A stretch of DNA of 64,000 bases, taken from positions 23,491,936-23,555,935 of the forward strand of contig NW_024881327.1 in the NCBI RefSeq assembly GCF_018691265.1. The letters run 5' to 3'. This DNA comes from Tyto alba. Its lineage: Eukaryota > Chordata > Aves > Strigiformes > Tytonidae. Below are positions 19,971-34,480 of this stretch, in pieces. A program made the position numbers and the translations under genes. Numbering within the stretch: the stretch's first letter is position 1; every line of letters starts with the position of its first letter. The notes below the pieces were generated by a model. It was given only the letters and a program-made list of their open reading frames with translations. It was not told where the DNA came from and searched no databases.

Positions 19971-22900
19971 TACTGTTGCACTGAATAGTCACCTGCTCTT
20001 TTCCTTCCTGATTTACACCAGGTCTTGGTCTATCATCTTCTCTTCCACAAGCCTTGAAGGGTAGATTTCAGTTCTGTAGAGCATCATTTAATTTTGGAGT
20101 AAATAATTTGATTTCTGAGTAACATGTCTGGGTTATGCCTGTGTAAAAAATAAATAATCTGGTTCCTAAGACTTCATACAAGGCATCTCTGTGGTGAAGC
20201 ATCTTCTCTTGAAGTCAAAACAACTTTGAAGAAAATCTGTTCCAAGGCAGTATTGTTACCGCATTAACACTAGACAAATTTTACATATCTGATGCAATGT
20301 TAGAATGGAGGAGTGAACAGCCCAACAACATGCTGGGTCATTTTAGTTTGAAGCTGTGTAAAGGAGAAATCTTTTTGTTAACATAAAATCTTCCTTAATA
20401 GTCTTGATGGGAAGTTTTTTGGCTTCTCAAGAAAAGGAGATGGAAAAATAATGAAGCTCAGTAAATGGAGTTCGAGTGTAAGGTTATAATAAAACATAAA
20501 GTTAATTCATCCAGTTTCAGGGTTAATTATAAGGCTTCAGTACAACTCTCAAGCTAATGGGCCAAATTATTTTTTAATGTGAGTAGAAATAAATTTGGAA
20601 GAAAATGAAAGGTAGTTGCTTCAACATCTACATGAGGCTAGAGGGTAAGTCCAAATATATTACATAGAAAAGTACTGTTTATAATTGAGATACAAGGAGA
20701 AAAAGAAGTACTTGTCCTGGGAAAACAGGATTTCTTCCACCCTCGGGCTGTAAATTCTGCAGTTTCCCAAACAGCAAATTGTTCAAGCTTAGAGTTGTGG
20801 TGATAAAATACATAGTATTTTATTATGTACTGTATTATTGAGTGGTGAATGTTTTCTTAGCATTGAACAAACAAGTAAGAGGACACAGAGCTTACCCTAA
20901 GGACCTTGCAATGTAGGTCAGACACAAGCAAAACAGCTCAGGCACATTAGAAATGGGCTGACAACACATACTTAAAGTGGTGAGGAAATTTTGGAATCTT
21001 TACAGAGGTTAAATTTGAAAGTCTTTGAAAGACTTTGCAGGGTGGGGGGAAATACTTTAAGGAGTGATTTGAGGAATACTGATGAACTAGGTAATATAAA
21101 AGAGATAATTGGTACACAGATCTTCAGGGACCTGATCCAGCCATGCAGTAGCTGAACCTATACAGTGCCATGGGTTTCAGGTATGGAGGGGTGAAGAGAG
21201 AAGAGGGCAGTAATGCAAAAACCTGTGAAGGGACAACACCAGAGAGGCAGAAAGGAACTTTGTGTTGTAGGTAAAGTAGCAAAAGAATGATGCTGAGGCA
21301 ATTTTGAAGCTGTAGGGTAATTAATAAGGGCATTCTAGAGGTCTTAAAAAGCAATTAAATATGGCTGCAATACCAAATGTAACCTCTTGGCTCTTGGTTT
21401 TCTCTCTGTGAACATGAAACATAACGAATGGAGAAGAAAATGACAAAATGTGTTGCAATTTGATGGGAAAAAAATTCTTTTCATCAACCTGTCATTTGTC
21501 TTGTATCTTTATACACTCAGCAATGAAGCTAAATGAAATATTAAGGTTCATCCTCCTATGCATTTTTTTCATCTTTTTTCTAGGCTATGTTAGTATAGAA
21601 CTGTCCTAAACCCATTTACTAATCATTTATTAATAACCTTGTGACATCAATTAACCAAACCCTTTCAAAAATGCTTCTTTTCCCTGCCAAAAAATATCTT
21701 TGCTGTCTTTTGCTTAAATTACATTATTTATTCAAGCTGTTTTAATTTAATCAGATAAATTTCTCATTCCCATTTAATTTTGAGGCTTCTGAAATTTATT
21801 AGTACAAGATTTGATAGTAAAGGCTAACACATAGCTACCGGTAGGTATTATCCAGAATATTAGTTTGTTTAAAGAAATGAGACCAACCTCCTTCAGAAAA
21901 TGAACATATATCCACATTCAAACTAACTGCCCAAGAAAAGTTCAGACCTGACTAAAATAAGAATGTAGATGAAAAACTGAAGCTATCTTGGAGCCATGTT
22001 TTAGGAGATAGCATAACTTCCTAATATGTGAGAAAGGGAGACAGATGTACACCACTAACTAACTCAATAGAAATTTGCACACTCTTCCCATCACCTGAAA
22101 ATCCCAGAGGAATAAACTGCCAAAATCAACTGGCATGGCATGTACAGCTCCTGAGGGAATGTCACTGTGAGTCACACCTGCTGGAGGCAGTGCTGACCCT
22201 GTTGTTGGTGGTGAACCCCCGGTCCTGAAATACCACACTGCATCATTGTCCTTATGTTGAACTCTCTATTATCCTCTTCCTTTTTACAAAATACTGATAT
22301 TTTTAATATGGGAAAAAAGGAAACATATAGATATGCTTGCTTTGGTTTTCAGTGTAGAAATTATAACTGATAGCAGTCTGAGTCGGACTATAATAAACAC
22401 TTAACTCTTCAGTATGCTAGAGTATAGACAGCTGTGAGTAGTTGCGTGTCTCAGATTATCCAGATTTGATAATGGAGATGTTGTGACACTGTTGGAAAGT
22501 ACTACATCAAACTCACATTCTTTATTGTCTTCATTGCTGCCAAAAGGTCAAAGAAACTTTGCCCTTCTACAGCTGTTTGATGGGTTATTCCTTTTTCCCT
22601 CCTGAGATGCAAAGCTAGTGAAGAAGTTGTCACCCTGGCCTGTGTCAGCACTCTGCAAGCCAATGCACAAAGATGTTTTGTATGGCAGTTGCTTCTTTGC
22701 CAATGCTGCAGATTTCAGATTTACTTCACACCAGCTGTTGCCTCTCTTTCCACAACCAAAATCAGTGGAAGCAACAGAGGCCTGAATACTACTTCAGTAA
22801 CTGATGGTGGCTGCCACTGCATTGTCATTACAGGCTGGAGAGAAAAAAAGTTCTTGCTCTAAAAGTGACACAGACTTCAGATTTAGTAGAAACCCAGAGA

Positions 22901-25900
22901 CAGTGCTGAATCTTTCACTCTTACTATAATAGAGATTGTAAATTTGAGACACTGTAATTAGATCTGCAGAGCTTGACACTCCCCTTAGCTCTGCTATGTG
23001 TGAAGGGCTCTCAGAATATCCTGTCCCTTCCCCTAATTATAATCTGAATAGGGATGAAACCTGCTTTAAAGTTGTTTGTTTAGAATAACAATCCGGATGT
23101 TTTTCATTTTTCCTGAATTAGTAACTGTGAGCTGTGACATCTACCTCCTTTCCATGTGATCTCCCCTACTTTCTCTGCTCATCATAATTTGTGGTCCAGG
23201 AATGGCTCACATTAAATCCCTACTAATAGCACTAAGGGGTCCATCAGACTCTTAAAGGAAGCCACTGGGGATTTGCCATACAATGGAAGCTGTTAACAAA
23301 AATAAACCACTCTCTGCCATACTCTGTGTGAGCTGTGACTGGAGCATTCATGATTCCCAAGATATTGAGTGGACTCCAAATTGGCAAAAATTTCCTGGAA
23401 TCTCCTCCAACATGAGTAGAGATGGACCACAGGGCATGGATAACTATATACCACAGTCAGTTCAGATACACTGAAGACTGACTCATATATCATCCAAATC
23501 CTGTCCTGAGCACCTAAGAACACAACACAAGAATCAAACTGCTACACACCAAGTGGCAAAGATCAACACTCTGCTTTCACTTAGGTAAATGAACCTTGGT
23601 TCTCTTTTCTCAAGCACTGTGGGAAGAGATATAGCTGAAATATTGCTTTTCACAATTTCTTTGAATTTTCTGTTAAATCTCTTACTGATGCATTCCTAAA
23701 GACAAAAAACATATGACACAGGAATATGATTAGGTAATTTTTTAGGATTTTTTTTCCTGCTTTTTCTATCTAATTTCTTCTAATTACCTACTGGCCTGTG
23801 TGTTGGTTTAGTTTTTGCTTTTGCTTTTGTTTTTGTTTTTGTTTTCTTTTCATTTTTCCCTTATTATTGTAATGGAAAAGACAGCGATTATACTAACTCA
23901 GCCAAATACAAAATGATGACATCGATTTATGTCATTACAAGCTGTTCTCAAATTCAAATTCCTTTAGTAATACCAACACACAACAATAGTAAAGGGTGGT
24001 GGTGGTACCAAACAGAAATGAAGGACAGAGACAGATGGGAGCAGGCAGACATGTCAGAAAAATTATTTCGGGAATGAGAAAAGTGTGGCTTAGATGAGAA
24101 GGTGTGAAGGAGTATAAGGTAGATGAAAATAAAGGCTGAAAATATGTTAAAAGGACTGAGGAGCAAGTAGAATATTAAGAGATTAAAAAGCTTGATAAGA
24201 ATGGGAGAAGTATGGAGAAAAGTAGGACAATTTGTGGAAACACTACAGGGATATATTTAGTTTGTCTTACCCGGCAGGAGGTAAAAAGCAGTGCTATGGA
24301 TTGGCTAGACCAATAAACAAACAAAAAAAAGTTGTAGAACCAGAGCTAAGATTTTTATACGTTAAATAATTATTTTGGAAAAGAGCTAACAATTTAAGTG
24401 GAAGGCAAATCATAACATGTTAATTGCCCGATATTCTAGAAAAACCTCTGTTTTTTATACACATATGCAAGCATGCAGGAAAATTCCCAACTGCACACCA
24501 TATATACATTATATTTAATGTGAAGATTTATGAAAATGTACCTTGTTACAAACATTGTAGTTAGAATCATTAAATTTATTATTTCTCACACCTTCTATCA
24601 ATTCTGCCTTCTATTTTTCCTTATCAATATATTCAAGTTTAACTAGAAAGCAAAATCTAATTAAAAGCACCTTCAGAAATATACCTCATGCTGCACTTCC
24701 CATGATCAAAGCATATATGGCTGCACCTGTAAGAAAATGTTAACAGAGGCCTTAAGGAAGGTTAGAAGTCATCTTAAACTGTGCAGAGGGCATTTCCCCA
24801 CTTTTCTACGATAGTACGGAATGACTTTACTGTTTGACAATCTTATTTCAGATAATATCAGACTGTATATAAATGGGTGTTGTCAGTGAAAATATAGTTT
24901 AAACTGTGACTGCTAACAGGCAGTAGAGAATTAGGTGTATGTGAATGTCCAAAGCTGAGCTTTTGAAATCTCAATCTGAAGCCCGTTTCTTGCTAGTTGT
25001 AACTAGTATGAACTGGTTGTAAATTTTGAAAATGCCTGAGCTGAACAGAAGTGGCACATCCTGTTTCCTCCAGTTAATAGAAAGTCATGAGGCAGAACCA
25101 ATTAGCGGCCTAATTATGCATTGTGCTTCTGCATATAGGCTACTCTAGATTGGGAAAACTGGGGACTTTGTCTTCTGGAAAGAGGAGCTGGCACCAAAAG
25201 AAGAGTTCCCCTAAAGAAAAAGCAGTCTTGGAAAGACAGGTTGAAGGAAGGATCTCAAAAGTGAGTGCAGATCCTGGAGCTGAGGGAGATGCATGAAGAT
25301 GAATTCCAGGGGATGCCCCAGGACCCTGGCTGGTGATGCCCAGAATAGGTAACAGAGAGCAGAGACAGAGCAACGGCTGACACAACTTTTGAGGGTTGGG
25401 TAACGTAGAGAGCTAAAGAGGGGAAGTGAGTGAATGAGTGACTCTGTGAGATAATCAAGTGCTAATCTTGTTGTCTCTTAAACAAACCCTATTACCAGAT
25501 CCACCATGGTCTGTCATTTACTCTGTCTTGTCCATTATAATGGGGATATAGTAAATTAGCATTTAAATTCCAACAACAGTGAATCTTTGGAGAACATAGG
25601 CAGAAAGTAAGCCATTAACTCCTCACACACCTGGTCAAAATATTTTGTGACCGTATGTTTTTACAATGCAAAGCATTGTCTTTGTTATTTTTCTTTGGGA
25701 CAACAGAACACATTGAAAAACTGTTTCATAACTTTTATTCTCTTTAGAAGTTTGATTCCATAGTAATTGAAAATACTAGTTCTGCTCAGACAGTACTGGC
25801 GAATAGGCAATAAACACAGCTTGAAGATTTGTAAAAAACACAAACGTGACAGTTTCCTACAAGGCATAGAAATGAAAATGAGCAATAACACATCACTTTC

Positions 25901-28900
25901 TCAGTTATATAGGCAAACTGAATTCAGTTTAACTCTTCTTATAAAAGCTCTTATAAGTGTCTATTCTTTTTCCTTCACAATCATTTTAAGTTTATTTATT
26001 CACTTTCCAAATTTGATGTATCACCAAGGTTAGTGCCCACTAGATATAATACTATGTGTGAATTTGTTTCAGGCTGAAAACCAGAATCTGACCTTTAATG
26101 ACTTTGCATTTTGTATATGCAATAAACTTAAGGCAGAGATTGATTGTACAGATGTGCCTGCAGTTTTTTTACTGAAGGAGCACAAAATATCCTCTTCATG
26201 TTGACAGAGGAAAATAATTCAAGGGATCTGAAAGCTGTTATGAAAACCTCTGGGAAACAGAAATGCCAGAATATGTTAATGGATATATCTTTAAAAATGC
26301 ATCTCATTCCTGTGAGCCTGTATACCAATTTTATCCACCTTTTTTTAGCAATTCCAGGCACAGTAGAATAAATTCAAGATAACTATTTAAGAAAAGTATT
26401 CTTTTGAATCTAACATGGCTTTCATCATCCAAAACTAGCTGAAAACATCATCCATGATAATGGATGAAAAGGGAACTCTTTGGATTAAATATGAAACATT
26501 TTCAAGAATATCCTTACAGTTTGGCAATGAGCTTTGAGATAACCCCACTTGGGACAGACTCAGTGGGAAAGTGGAATGAGACGGACAGAAATGATCTTTC
26601 TGAGCTGTACTCTCAGCAAGCAGTGTTTTCCTGCTGATGAATGAGCCACACAGTTTAATAACAAACTTTGTAGATGCTGTAATATCATAAAGAAGTCCAG
26701 ACTCTCTATAAAGGGACTTCCATTCCTCTGCCTTAGCTTTTGTCTCTAGTAGTTGAAGCAGTCTCACGCTGCCTTTCGTAACTAAATATAGAAGGTTGCA
26801 TAAAAGAAAAATAATCCCTTTTTTTCTTGGACTGGGGACCAGACCATTAAAAATAAAATCCATGAGAATTAAGAACCTCAGTGTTTTTTAAAATCTCAAA
26901 GGAGTTACTATCTGTGGAAGCATAAGCACCTTAACAAAACAGACCTGAAGCTTTTAGTCCATAGTAAATTGCACAGGGTAAATTTTCAGCAGAGGTAATC
27001 TGGATGATAATGATGATGATGATAACAATTTATGTTATAATTGTTTGTGCTATTTTATAGCATGGATCCATTGTGCCAGGATCTGTAATATCACATAGAG
27101 CAGGAACAATTAAACAATTTCTCTGGAGATTTAAATATCTGTGCCTAGGATTATATTGCTTCTCCTGCTTGGAGGTAGTGTTCACAATGAATGTAGTCAG
27201 ATTAATCAATTCTGGCTAAAAATCCAGCAGGTTAAGTTTCCTCTGTGTGTCAGTTATACACAAAAATTTTTAAATGCTGACCTGAGCTGTTCACTTCAGA
27301 TCATACCTAGTCATAAGAGAACATTTTATCTCCTTTAAAAAATGCCAAAACTCAGAAATTGTTTCAAGCCATTTCATAAATCAAATAAAATACAGACACT
27401 TAGCACTCTGTGATACTACCTGGCTACTATCAAATTTAAGAGAAAATTGAAAACTGATTGTTGAATAGTACTGTAGGGAAGAAATAATTAAATAGTGTGA
27501 ATTTTCTTTTCTGTCTTCCCAGAGACCTATGATCTCTGTGTAGCAGCTGAAAAAATTTCCAAGGAAAATCCTTGAAAGGAAATCAGTTCTGTTCCTTGTC
27601 AGAAAACCTCAGTGCAAATCTTTGTCAACACATGTTCTTCCATTTTAGTGGCTAAGATAACAGTGAGACCAGGAAGGAAAGGAGGAAGGCTAAACACATA
27701 CGATCCTCTTTCATATACAGCCTCCTAGTTAATGAAAAGGCAATAAGAAATCTGATTTGGAGACAAAGTTTTGTCTGGAAGAAAAGTATCTTTGGATAGA
27801 TAAACAAGACTTATCTTCTAAGCATACATGCATAGACTCTCAAGGTGAAGTGACTTTCAGTCTGTACATGTAGATGTGAAGCTTCTCCGTATGTGTGGAG
27901 CAGAGGCAAGCAGGTCACACCTAGGAGACAGCTGATGTTCATTTTTGCCAATGGAGACATGCATATCTGAAAAGTGCTCCAAGTTGTTGCTGTTCATGCA
28001 CATACAGAGATATATTTCAAACTTAGAACTTGATTAATTTATGGGCATTATTTTAAGTTTTTCATAGCTTTGAGAAACAGAAAATCACAAAGTTAATGAA
28101 TTTTCCTTGGTCCATAGTGGTAGGGTACTAGAACACGTTCATCTCCTTTTTTAATATTCTTATGCTTTCCATTAATCCCTCCTTGGAAATGACTGATCTA
28201 TTTTGTCTGAATTATTCCACAAAATTCTTCATGATGAAGTTATAGCTAACTAGTTTAATGTAACTGGGAAAGGGCCTTTTACGGAGAACTGTCAGATCAC
28301 CTTATTATATTGCTGAACTTATTTAACACTAATAACATTATTTAAGCCAGGTTACACCCTGTAAAAAGTTATTGATCCATTTGCTTCACTCAAATTACCT
28401 ACTTGCAGAAGATTTACTACTGGTACTTCCTGTGTTTCATTAATCTTTTGTTAGGTATTCAAAAAGTTAAAGTTCAAGATAAGACTTTTTAAGTACATTT
28501 CTGCAACTTTCACCATACTTAATGAATGATGCAACATTAGTATAATTTTGGAATATGGATTTATATGGATACAATGTAATTCAATTTTGTATGAGTATAG
28601 AACCTTATTTTCAGAATATAAGTCAAGTAAAGGTAAAATGTGAGAAGGCTATCAATACTCGTCCCTTATATTTTCATATGGACTGAAGAAAATATATAAG
28701 CCTAGATAACATTTCCTTTTTTCCCCAGTGTTGGTATAGCTGATGAGAAAGCCCATCTTTCAGTGTTCAGTGCAACAAAGTAAATATTACAGAAAAGTCC
28801 AGTGTGGCTTTCTGTAAGAAATAATAAAACCATAAGAAGATGAGGAAATTTATTAGAAACCTCAAAATTATTCTTGTACATTTTTTCAGGTTTTCATAAT

Positions 28901-31222
28901 TTTTTGCATCTTTGGTTAGAATGATACAAACTCACCACAATATACCATGGAAATAAAAGTTTCAAAAAACTTCTTGTACCCTTGATTAAGTGTTTATGAC
29001 AGATACATGAGTTATTTTCTCAGCTAAATATTTTCCATCATAACAAATAACAACACACTGTTATGGAAAATGAGTTCTGTTAGATGATGATTATTTAAAG
29101 GAAAACAAAAATGCACAGGAGTTTTCAAACATTTGTAATCTTAAATTTCCCAAACGTATTTTTTCAATGTCAAATAACCCTGTCAATTGCAGCATATTAA
29201 AAATATAGTCTAATCAAAATGCTGCAAGATTTTACACTAAAGAAATCAATAGAAGAGAATTCCCTTCCAGAGGCAAAGACAGAATTAAACATCATAGAGT
29301 ATTGCCATTCTTAAATAGAGTTAGTTCTCCTATACTCATATTCTAAAAATATTTTCCAGGTTTCCTTTGCAAGATGGGCCTTCACATCTCTAAGTATTGT
29401 GAAATAATTTTAATGCTTTATTTAAAATAAATTCATGACAATTAAAATTACCACTGAATGTTTCCAAATTAATGAAGGATGTTTTTAAGGTATTGCAAAA
29501 ATTGCTAGAAGTTTTTTAATATGTCTACTGAAGTTTTATTATTTTCAATTATAGCAAGCAAGTAAATAATCCCTTTACTTTAGGCTGTTTTCCCAACTCT
29601 GTTTGAGGTGTAAGAGCCTGGTCAGATTGAAATGGAGAATGAAAGTATCACATTATTCAATCTGCAGGCACTGGCTACAGTCAAAAACTTGAAAATACAA
29701 CTTCACGCCAAGATTTTAAAAATGGCCTAACAATGAAATTTTTAATTCTTTAGGTAGATAGAAAGTATGCATACAAATTGTGAAACAGTTAAATCCAATG
29801 AATATGCAGCTTTCATGTTGCACAGAAGAAATTAGATGTGCAATTCTAGGCATCTGTAATTTGAAAAGTTAAATTTACTTTTCTTTGCTGAAAATAAGTT
29901 TTTCCACTTACTCCTTTTATGCTGTGCTACCCCATCCCATGACACTATATACCTCAGTAGCATAACACCACTAATGATTTGGGTTAAGAGGAATGACTAT
30001 ACAATTGGGCAAGTCAGAAACATTTAAAGGAAAATATGTGTTATCTTTCTGTAAATTATCCTCAGATAATCTATAAATATTGAAACATTGGTGTTTTTCT
30101 GTAGCTTTGGCAGAAAGCATGTTGGATAAAATGCTTTAAAATAGACAGAAATGCCTTAAGTTTTTTCCACCTCTCTCAATAAATGTCACATCCACAATGA
30201 TCTTCTACCTGTCTATACCGAACACTTATGAAACTATTACAAAGGGGGCTGTAATATATAATATCAGAAACAATTTATTCCTGAAAACATTATACTTATT
30301 ACACCTTAGAACTCCTTAGCGGGTAAAAATATTTAAGAACAAATGCCTAATGAAAGCATTCAGAAGTGTCTAGGAGGTGCTTTTGAACCCCGCTGTTTGT
30401 CAGGTTCATACCTAACCAAACTTCATTCTTCCCTGTAGCTTAAGGTGAGGTCACTTATCTGCTCATTTTTTTAACCTCCTGTCTTCCAAAAACCATCAGT
30501 GTCCTCACATACAGGGCATATATGACTCTATAGCTTTGGAAGTCAAACTTCCCAGAAAAAAAAATAAATTGCTGGATCAAGCTGCAGAGTTGGTAGACAG
30601 GTGACCTTCCCTTGCTGGCAGTGTGTGCTCAGCAGTAATGAAGCGACAAAAGAGAAACATCTGATTTTTGGTTCCTGTTTCCCCCAAAACAATGTGTATT
30701 TTCCATATGTGTTCAGAGTCTATGTATGAAGAATTAGTAGATGGGAAATACATCATTCCAACAAGGTTCTTCATTAGCCTGTGAAATGGATATAACATAG
30801 ACAAATGGATTGACTAGTTACTATGAAGTGTATGAGTATTAAGTCTGGTGAGTGTTAATCCAACTGTATTGGTTATAGTCTTCATAGACCATCATGAAAT
30901 AACCTGAAGTGGGAAGGTAAATAAACATAGATTTTGTCTGATGGTCAGAAATGATTCCAACATGATGCATTCATCAGTTTATGATCCCCAAAATATGACT
31001 AATCATTATCAGTTCCTAACCCTCAGACAGACAGCTCACTTCTACTCTGTTAGCTTTTGTAAGGTTACACACCAGCAGGCAATTGAGAGATAGAGTGAAC
31101 ATAACTAAAAAAGTAAAAATAAGATCATAAGAATATGTAACAAAATGAGAATTGAATAAAGGTGTTTGATCTGAAGTAGGAGAATAGATGTGGATATAGA
31201 CAGATCATTATTTATCAAAGTG
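19971..31222. other. Gene-free AT-rich unique sequence
   Basis: No gene or dated repeat recognised over about 11 kb. The longest open frame (26435-26863, minus, 142 codons) has no recognisable domain and fits chance. Simple-sequence items are a (CTTTTG/TTTTTG)-type run at 23809-23845 and a GAT-rich stretch at 27001-27024. A purine-rich strand bias covers about 24030-24240. An exact 19-bp palindrome (aaagtcttt G aaagacttt) lies at 21018-21036. It may contain regulatory elements that cannot be recognised from one sequence. Confidence 0.5.
23809..23845. repeat. T-rich simple repeat (CTTTTG/GTTTTT units)
   Basis: Several consecutive six-base units of the form GCTTTT or GTTTTT. Ordinary low-complexity DNA. 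Confidence 0.8.
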
Positions 31223-31745
31223 GAAAGTCAAGGTTTTTTTTTTTTTTTCTTTTTTTTTTTTTTTGTGAAAATAACTGTCCAGTTTTATTATAGGAAAGTC
31301 CAACAAGATATTGCTGTTCATGACTTTTCATCCACAGCATGGGATATTCTTCTTTAAGAACCCTCAGAGTTTATATCTAAAGGGAGAATATAGGATGAAA
31401 CATTAAGATGCACATTCAACAGTAAAAGCAATTGAGGGTAACGTGGGATCTTAGTCCCTATTTTCTAAAATTTTGCTAAGATATCTGATGGCTTGTGATA
31501 TTAAACTTCTTCAAGTAATCCTACAGATGACTGAAAATATGAACCTGGTGTAAAATTTTCCTGGAATTATAATGGTTTTGCTCTTTATATGTGGTGTGTT
31601 ATGAAATGGATGATATCTGGAATCAGAAGTGCTCTTCCAATATTGTCTAGAAAAACTCTTAGGGTGCTTCAGAAATGGAAACCAGCAAGAAGATATACTT
31701 CCAAGTGAATGAAAGGTAAGTCACTTGTCCAGAATATGAAAGTCA
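31223..31745 (-). pseudogene. Candidate poly(A)-tailed retrocopy (minus strand)
   Basis: On the minus strand an AATAAA (31284-31289) is followed 19 nt later by a 31-nt A tract with one interruption (31234-31264), as in a genomic copy of a polyadenylated RNA. An eight-base match, gaaagtca, lies at 31223-31230 just outside the tract and again at 31738-31745, and could be a target duplication bounding a roughly 500-bp insert. No protein-coding frame is recognised in the insert, so the source would be a 3' UTR or non-coding RNA. The A tract could equally be a simple homopolymer and the 8-mer a coincidence. Confidence 0.3.
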
Positions 31746-34224
31746 GAGAAATTAAAATCACTGTAAAAAATCATAATGTTTAAAGAAGAGGATAGCAACC
31801 TAGAGATATCACATGGAAGACAAAGAGCATGGCACCGATGATACCCACTGAGCATTTCAGATATGTGAAAAGCACAGACACTTTGAGATCAATTACTTCA
31901 GTGTCAGAATTGTTGCCCTAGTAAATCTCATAGCATTGAGAAGATATATTGCAGTAAAGTGTAAAAATAAAATAACTGCCATATCTCAGTTATAGCTGTA
32001 AGATTGTAAGATATAAATATCATGAGGAAAAAGTATTTCAGAAGTTCTTTTGACTCAGATTAAAATACTTGGATAATTCAATACAAGTTAGCTACTGGTT
32101 GTATTACCTATAATTGCAGCTGGTAGAAAAAAACCCAAACAACGTCAGGCTTTGGGGTTTTTCAGACATCAGGGTAGGGAAGCTGTCAATGAAAATATCT
32201 CAAGGACTAGTGGTAGACACCTATGACAAAAGGTAATTTGATGATAAAGTGTTCAAATTGAACCAGGAGGTGAATTAGCTCCATGCAAGAAATGTAGTTC
32301 TTGATATTATTAAGGAAAAGTTTCATCCCATGCCCAAATCTAACCACCAGTTCAAACCTGGCATACAAGCAAGAAATGTAGTTAGGCATCAATGACTATA
32401 TATCTGATCCTTCAGACTGCAGGCTGGTTTTGGCAGGGACTTTGTTATTTATTTGGTATATTTTACTCTTGCAGAACACCCATTAAATGTCCATAGTTGC
32501 TGAAAGCAATGATACTTTTTGAACCATGCTACAGAGAAAGTGGAAATTAGATGCTTAACAGAAAGGATGTAAAATGGGAAAAACAGTTCAAAAGGAAGAA
32601 GCAGAAGAAACTGAATTGATACATGGAAAAGTGAGGAAAAGGATAGAAGAAACAGAATGGAGAAAAATGGGAATAGGCATTGGGAATAAGCAAACTTTCT
32701 TAATATATAGAAGTCAGCCATCCACAGTATAACATCCCATAAAATCATCCTGGATCATATTGGGGTCTTTAATGATCAAAGCACAGAGTGCTGGAATGAC
32801 CACTGACATGATAATGAATTGACCAGGGGTTCTGTGTGTATCCATCTCAGTAGCATAGAAGGAACATCTTAGTAATGCGTAAGAAGAAAAAAAAAAAACA
32901 GATTTGAAAGGAATACTTGTCAAACCAAATGGATTGAGTCAATTTGAAGTCCTCATTTTTTTCAGTAAATTCCTTCTGATTTCAAATGTTATGTACCATA
33001 TGTGGCTTACTCTATGGCAGACAACTCAAATAATCAATTTCTTTACAGCAATATAAATGAGTATTACTGAGTTAAGCATGGTTAATACAGCTCTGCTTAA
33101 TAATACCACTATTATTCTCTCAGGCCTGTAACTCCTAAGACATTTGCTTAATATATCAAGGTGATGTACACTTGAAGCCTTGCTTTCCCAATACTCTTAC
33201 ATCTTTATTTAACCTTGTGTCTGTGATTAATGGAATGTGCTATTTCTGCTTTACTGTAATGGATGGCTACGTTGGGGCAATATACAACTTAGTAATGACA
33301 TCTCATTCCATAGAAGACATTGTAACAAAAATACATAGATGAACCAGAGCTGACAAATGCATTTTTACTCTGTATTTTTTATCTTTTTCTCTTTGACATC
33401 TGTTCATAGCGTAAGTGGTTTCCCCTGTAAAATCTCACTGGTAACATTTCTTGAAAGTTCACTTCTGACCACCCCAGGGGTTACATTGCCCCGGGAAGTG
33501 AGGAGAATGTCTTGGTACATTCACAGACTGTACACTAGAGTGCAGATTCAAATGTGCAACTCTTGCATTTAGAATGCAATTATGCTCTTCAAAGGACTAA
33601 GAAAAGTATGTCATATCCCATAGTTGCTAAAATGTTAAAGCATTTTTCTTCCTAAAATGAAAGAATTATTGAGATCCTTCTGCCTACATGCATCAAGCAT
33701 TACAGAAAGATAATGTGACTTGCAACTTTTGCAGTAATGAACTAATTCATACAGTTGCATGAATATAATATAGAGAGGACCACACCGACGAGACTGAAGA
33801 CTAAGATGCATCTTCAATTCATTTATGAATTTATCTGCTGTTGTGTTTATATTTAAAAGAGCAAACGTATTTTAGAAACTTTTGTTTATGAATATATAAT
33901 GGATTTTTCACTGGCTTAAAAGAAAGTACTTCTAATCAAACACAAAATGCTTAACTGATCCAGATTATAAAACAGTGAAATTATTGTAATTTTACCTCAA
34001 ATAAATACAGTATAATTAGAATAAGTTCAGGAAAGTATGGTTATAAATACAAGGAGTGTCTTATATCACTTAAATATTTTTTATTCAAGAAGATTTTAAA
34101 TAACATCTCATTCAGTAAAGAGATAATCAATTCAAAAGTAATCTATGCTTCCTAAAAGGTATGACAAAGATGACTAAAGAATGTTGATTTTACTTTTCTA
34201 GTAGCACAATGGGCTTTGAAGGAA
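31746..34224. other. Gene-free AT-rich unique sequence
   Basis: No gene or clear repeat. A purine-rich strand bias at about 32555-32690 explains the hydrophobic-looking open frame on the opposite strand. Confidence 0.5.
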
Positions 34225-34480
34225 ATAATGAGCAGTAGGCTTAAAATAAGCAAAAGGAAGTACTTTTCCACACAACCACAACACATAATTAAACTGGGAA
34301 TCTGTCAGAGGAATTGCAAAAAGCAAACTACAGACAAGTTCAGAAATGGATTTGTCAAATTCAGGAAAATAGATCCTTTGGCAACTATAAATGCAAAAGT
34401 CTTAGATGCAATCTCTGGAACAGGAAGCTCCTAAAGTGGAGATTGGAAAGGAAATGGAAATATCAAGGAAAATATTATTC
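34225..34480 (+). mobile_element. Ancient CR1-type LINE fragment (ORF2 C-terminus to 3' UTR)
   Basis: The order 'aaaaggaagtacttttccacacaacc…cacataattaaact', then 'tggatttgtcaaattcaggaaaatagatcc', then 'actataaatgcaaaa' tracks the end of old amniote CR1 elements. In those, ORF2 ends with a KYFFTQ…NTVKLWN…KFREIDP-like string. A 72-codon frame is still open here (34216-34434) and shows KYFSTQPQHIIKLG, which supports the match. Divergence is high. The ends are approximate. Confidence 0.55.

Noticed and set aside
26435..26863. Longest open frame in the window (142 codons, minus strand)
   Set aside because: No domain, no natural start context and no splice or poly(A) context. A few frames of this length are expected by chance in 64 kb.
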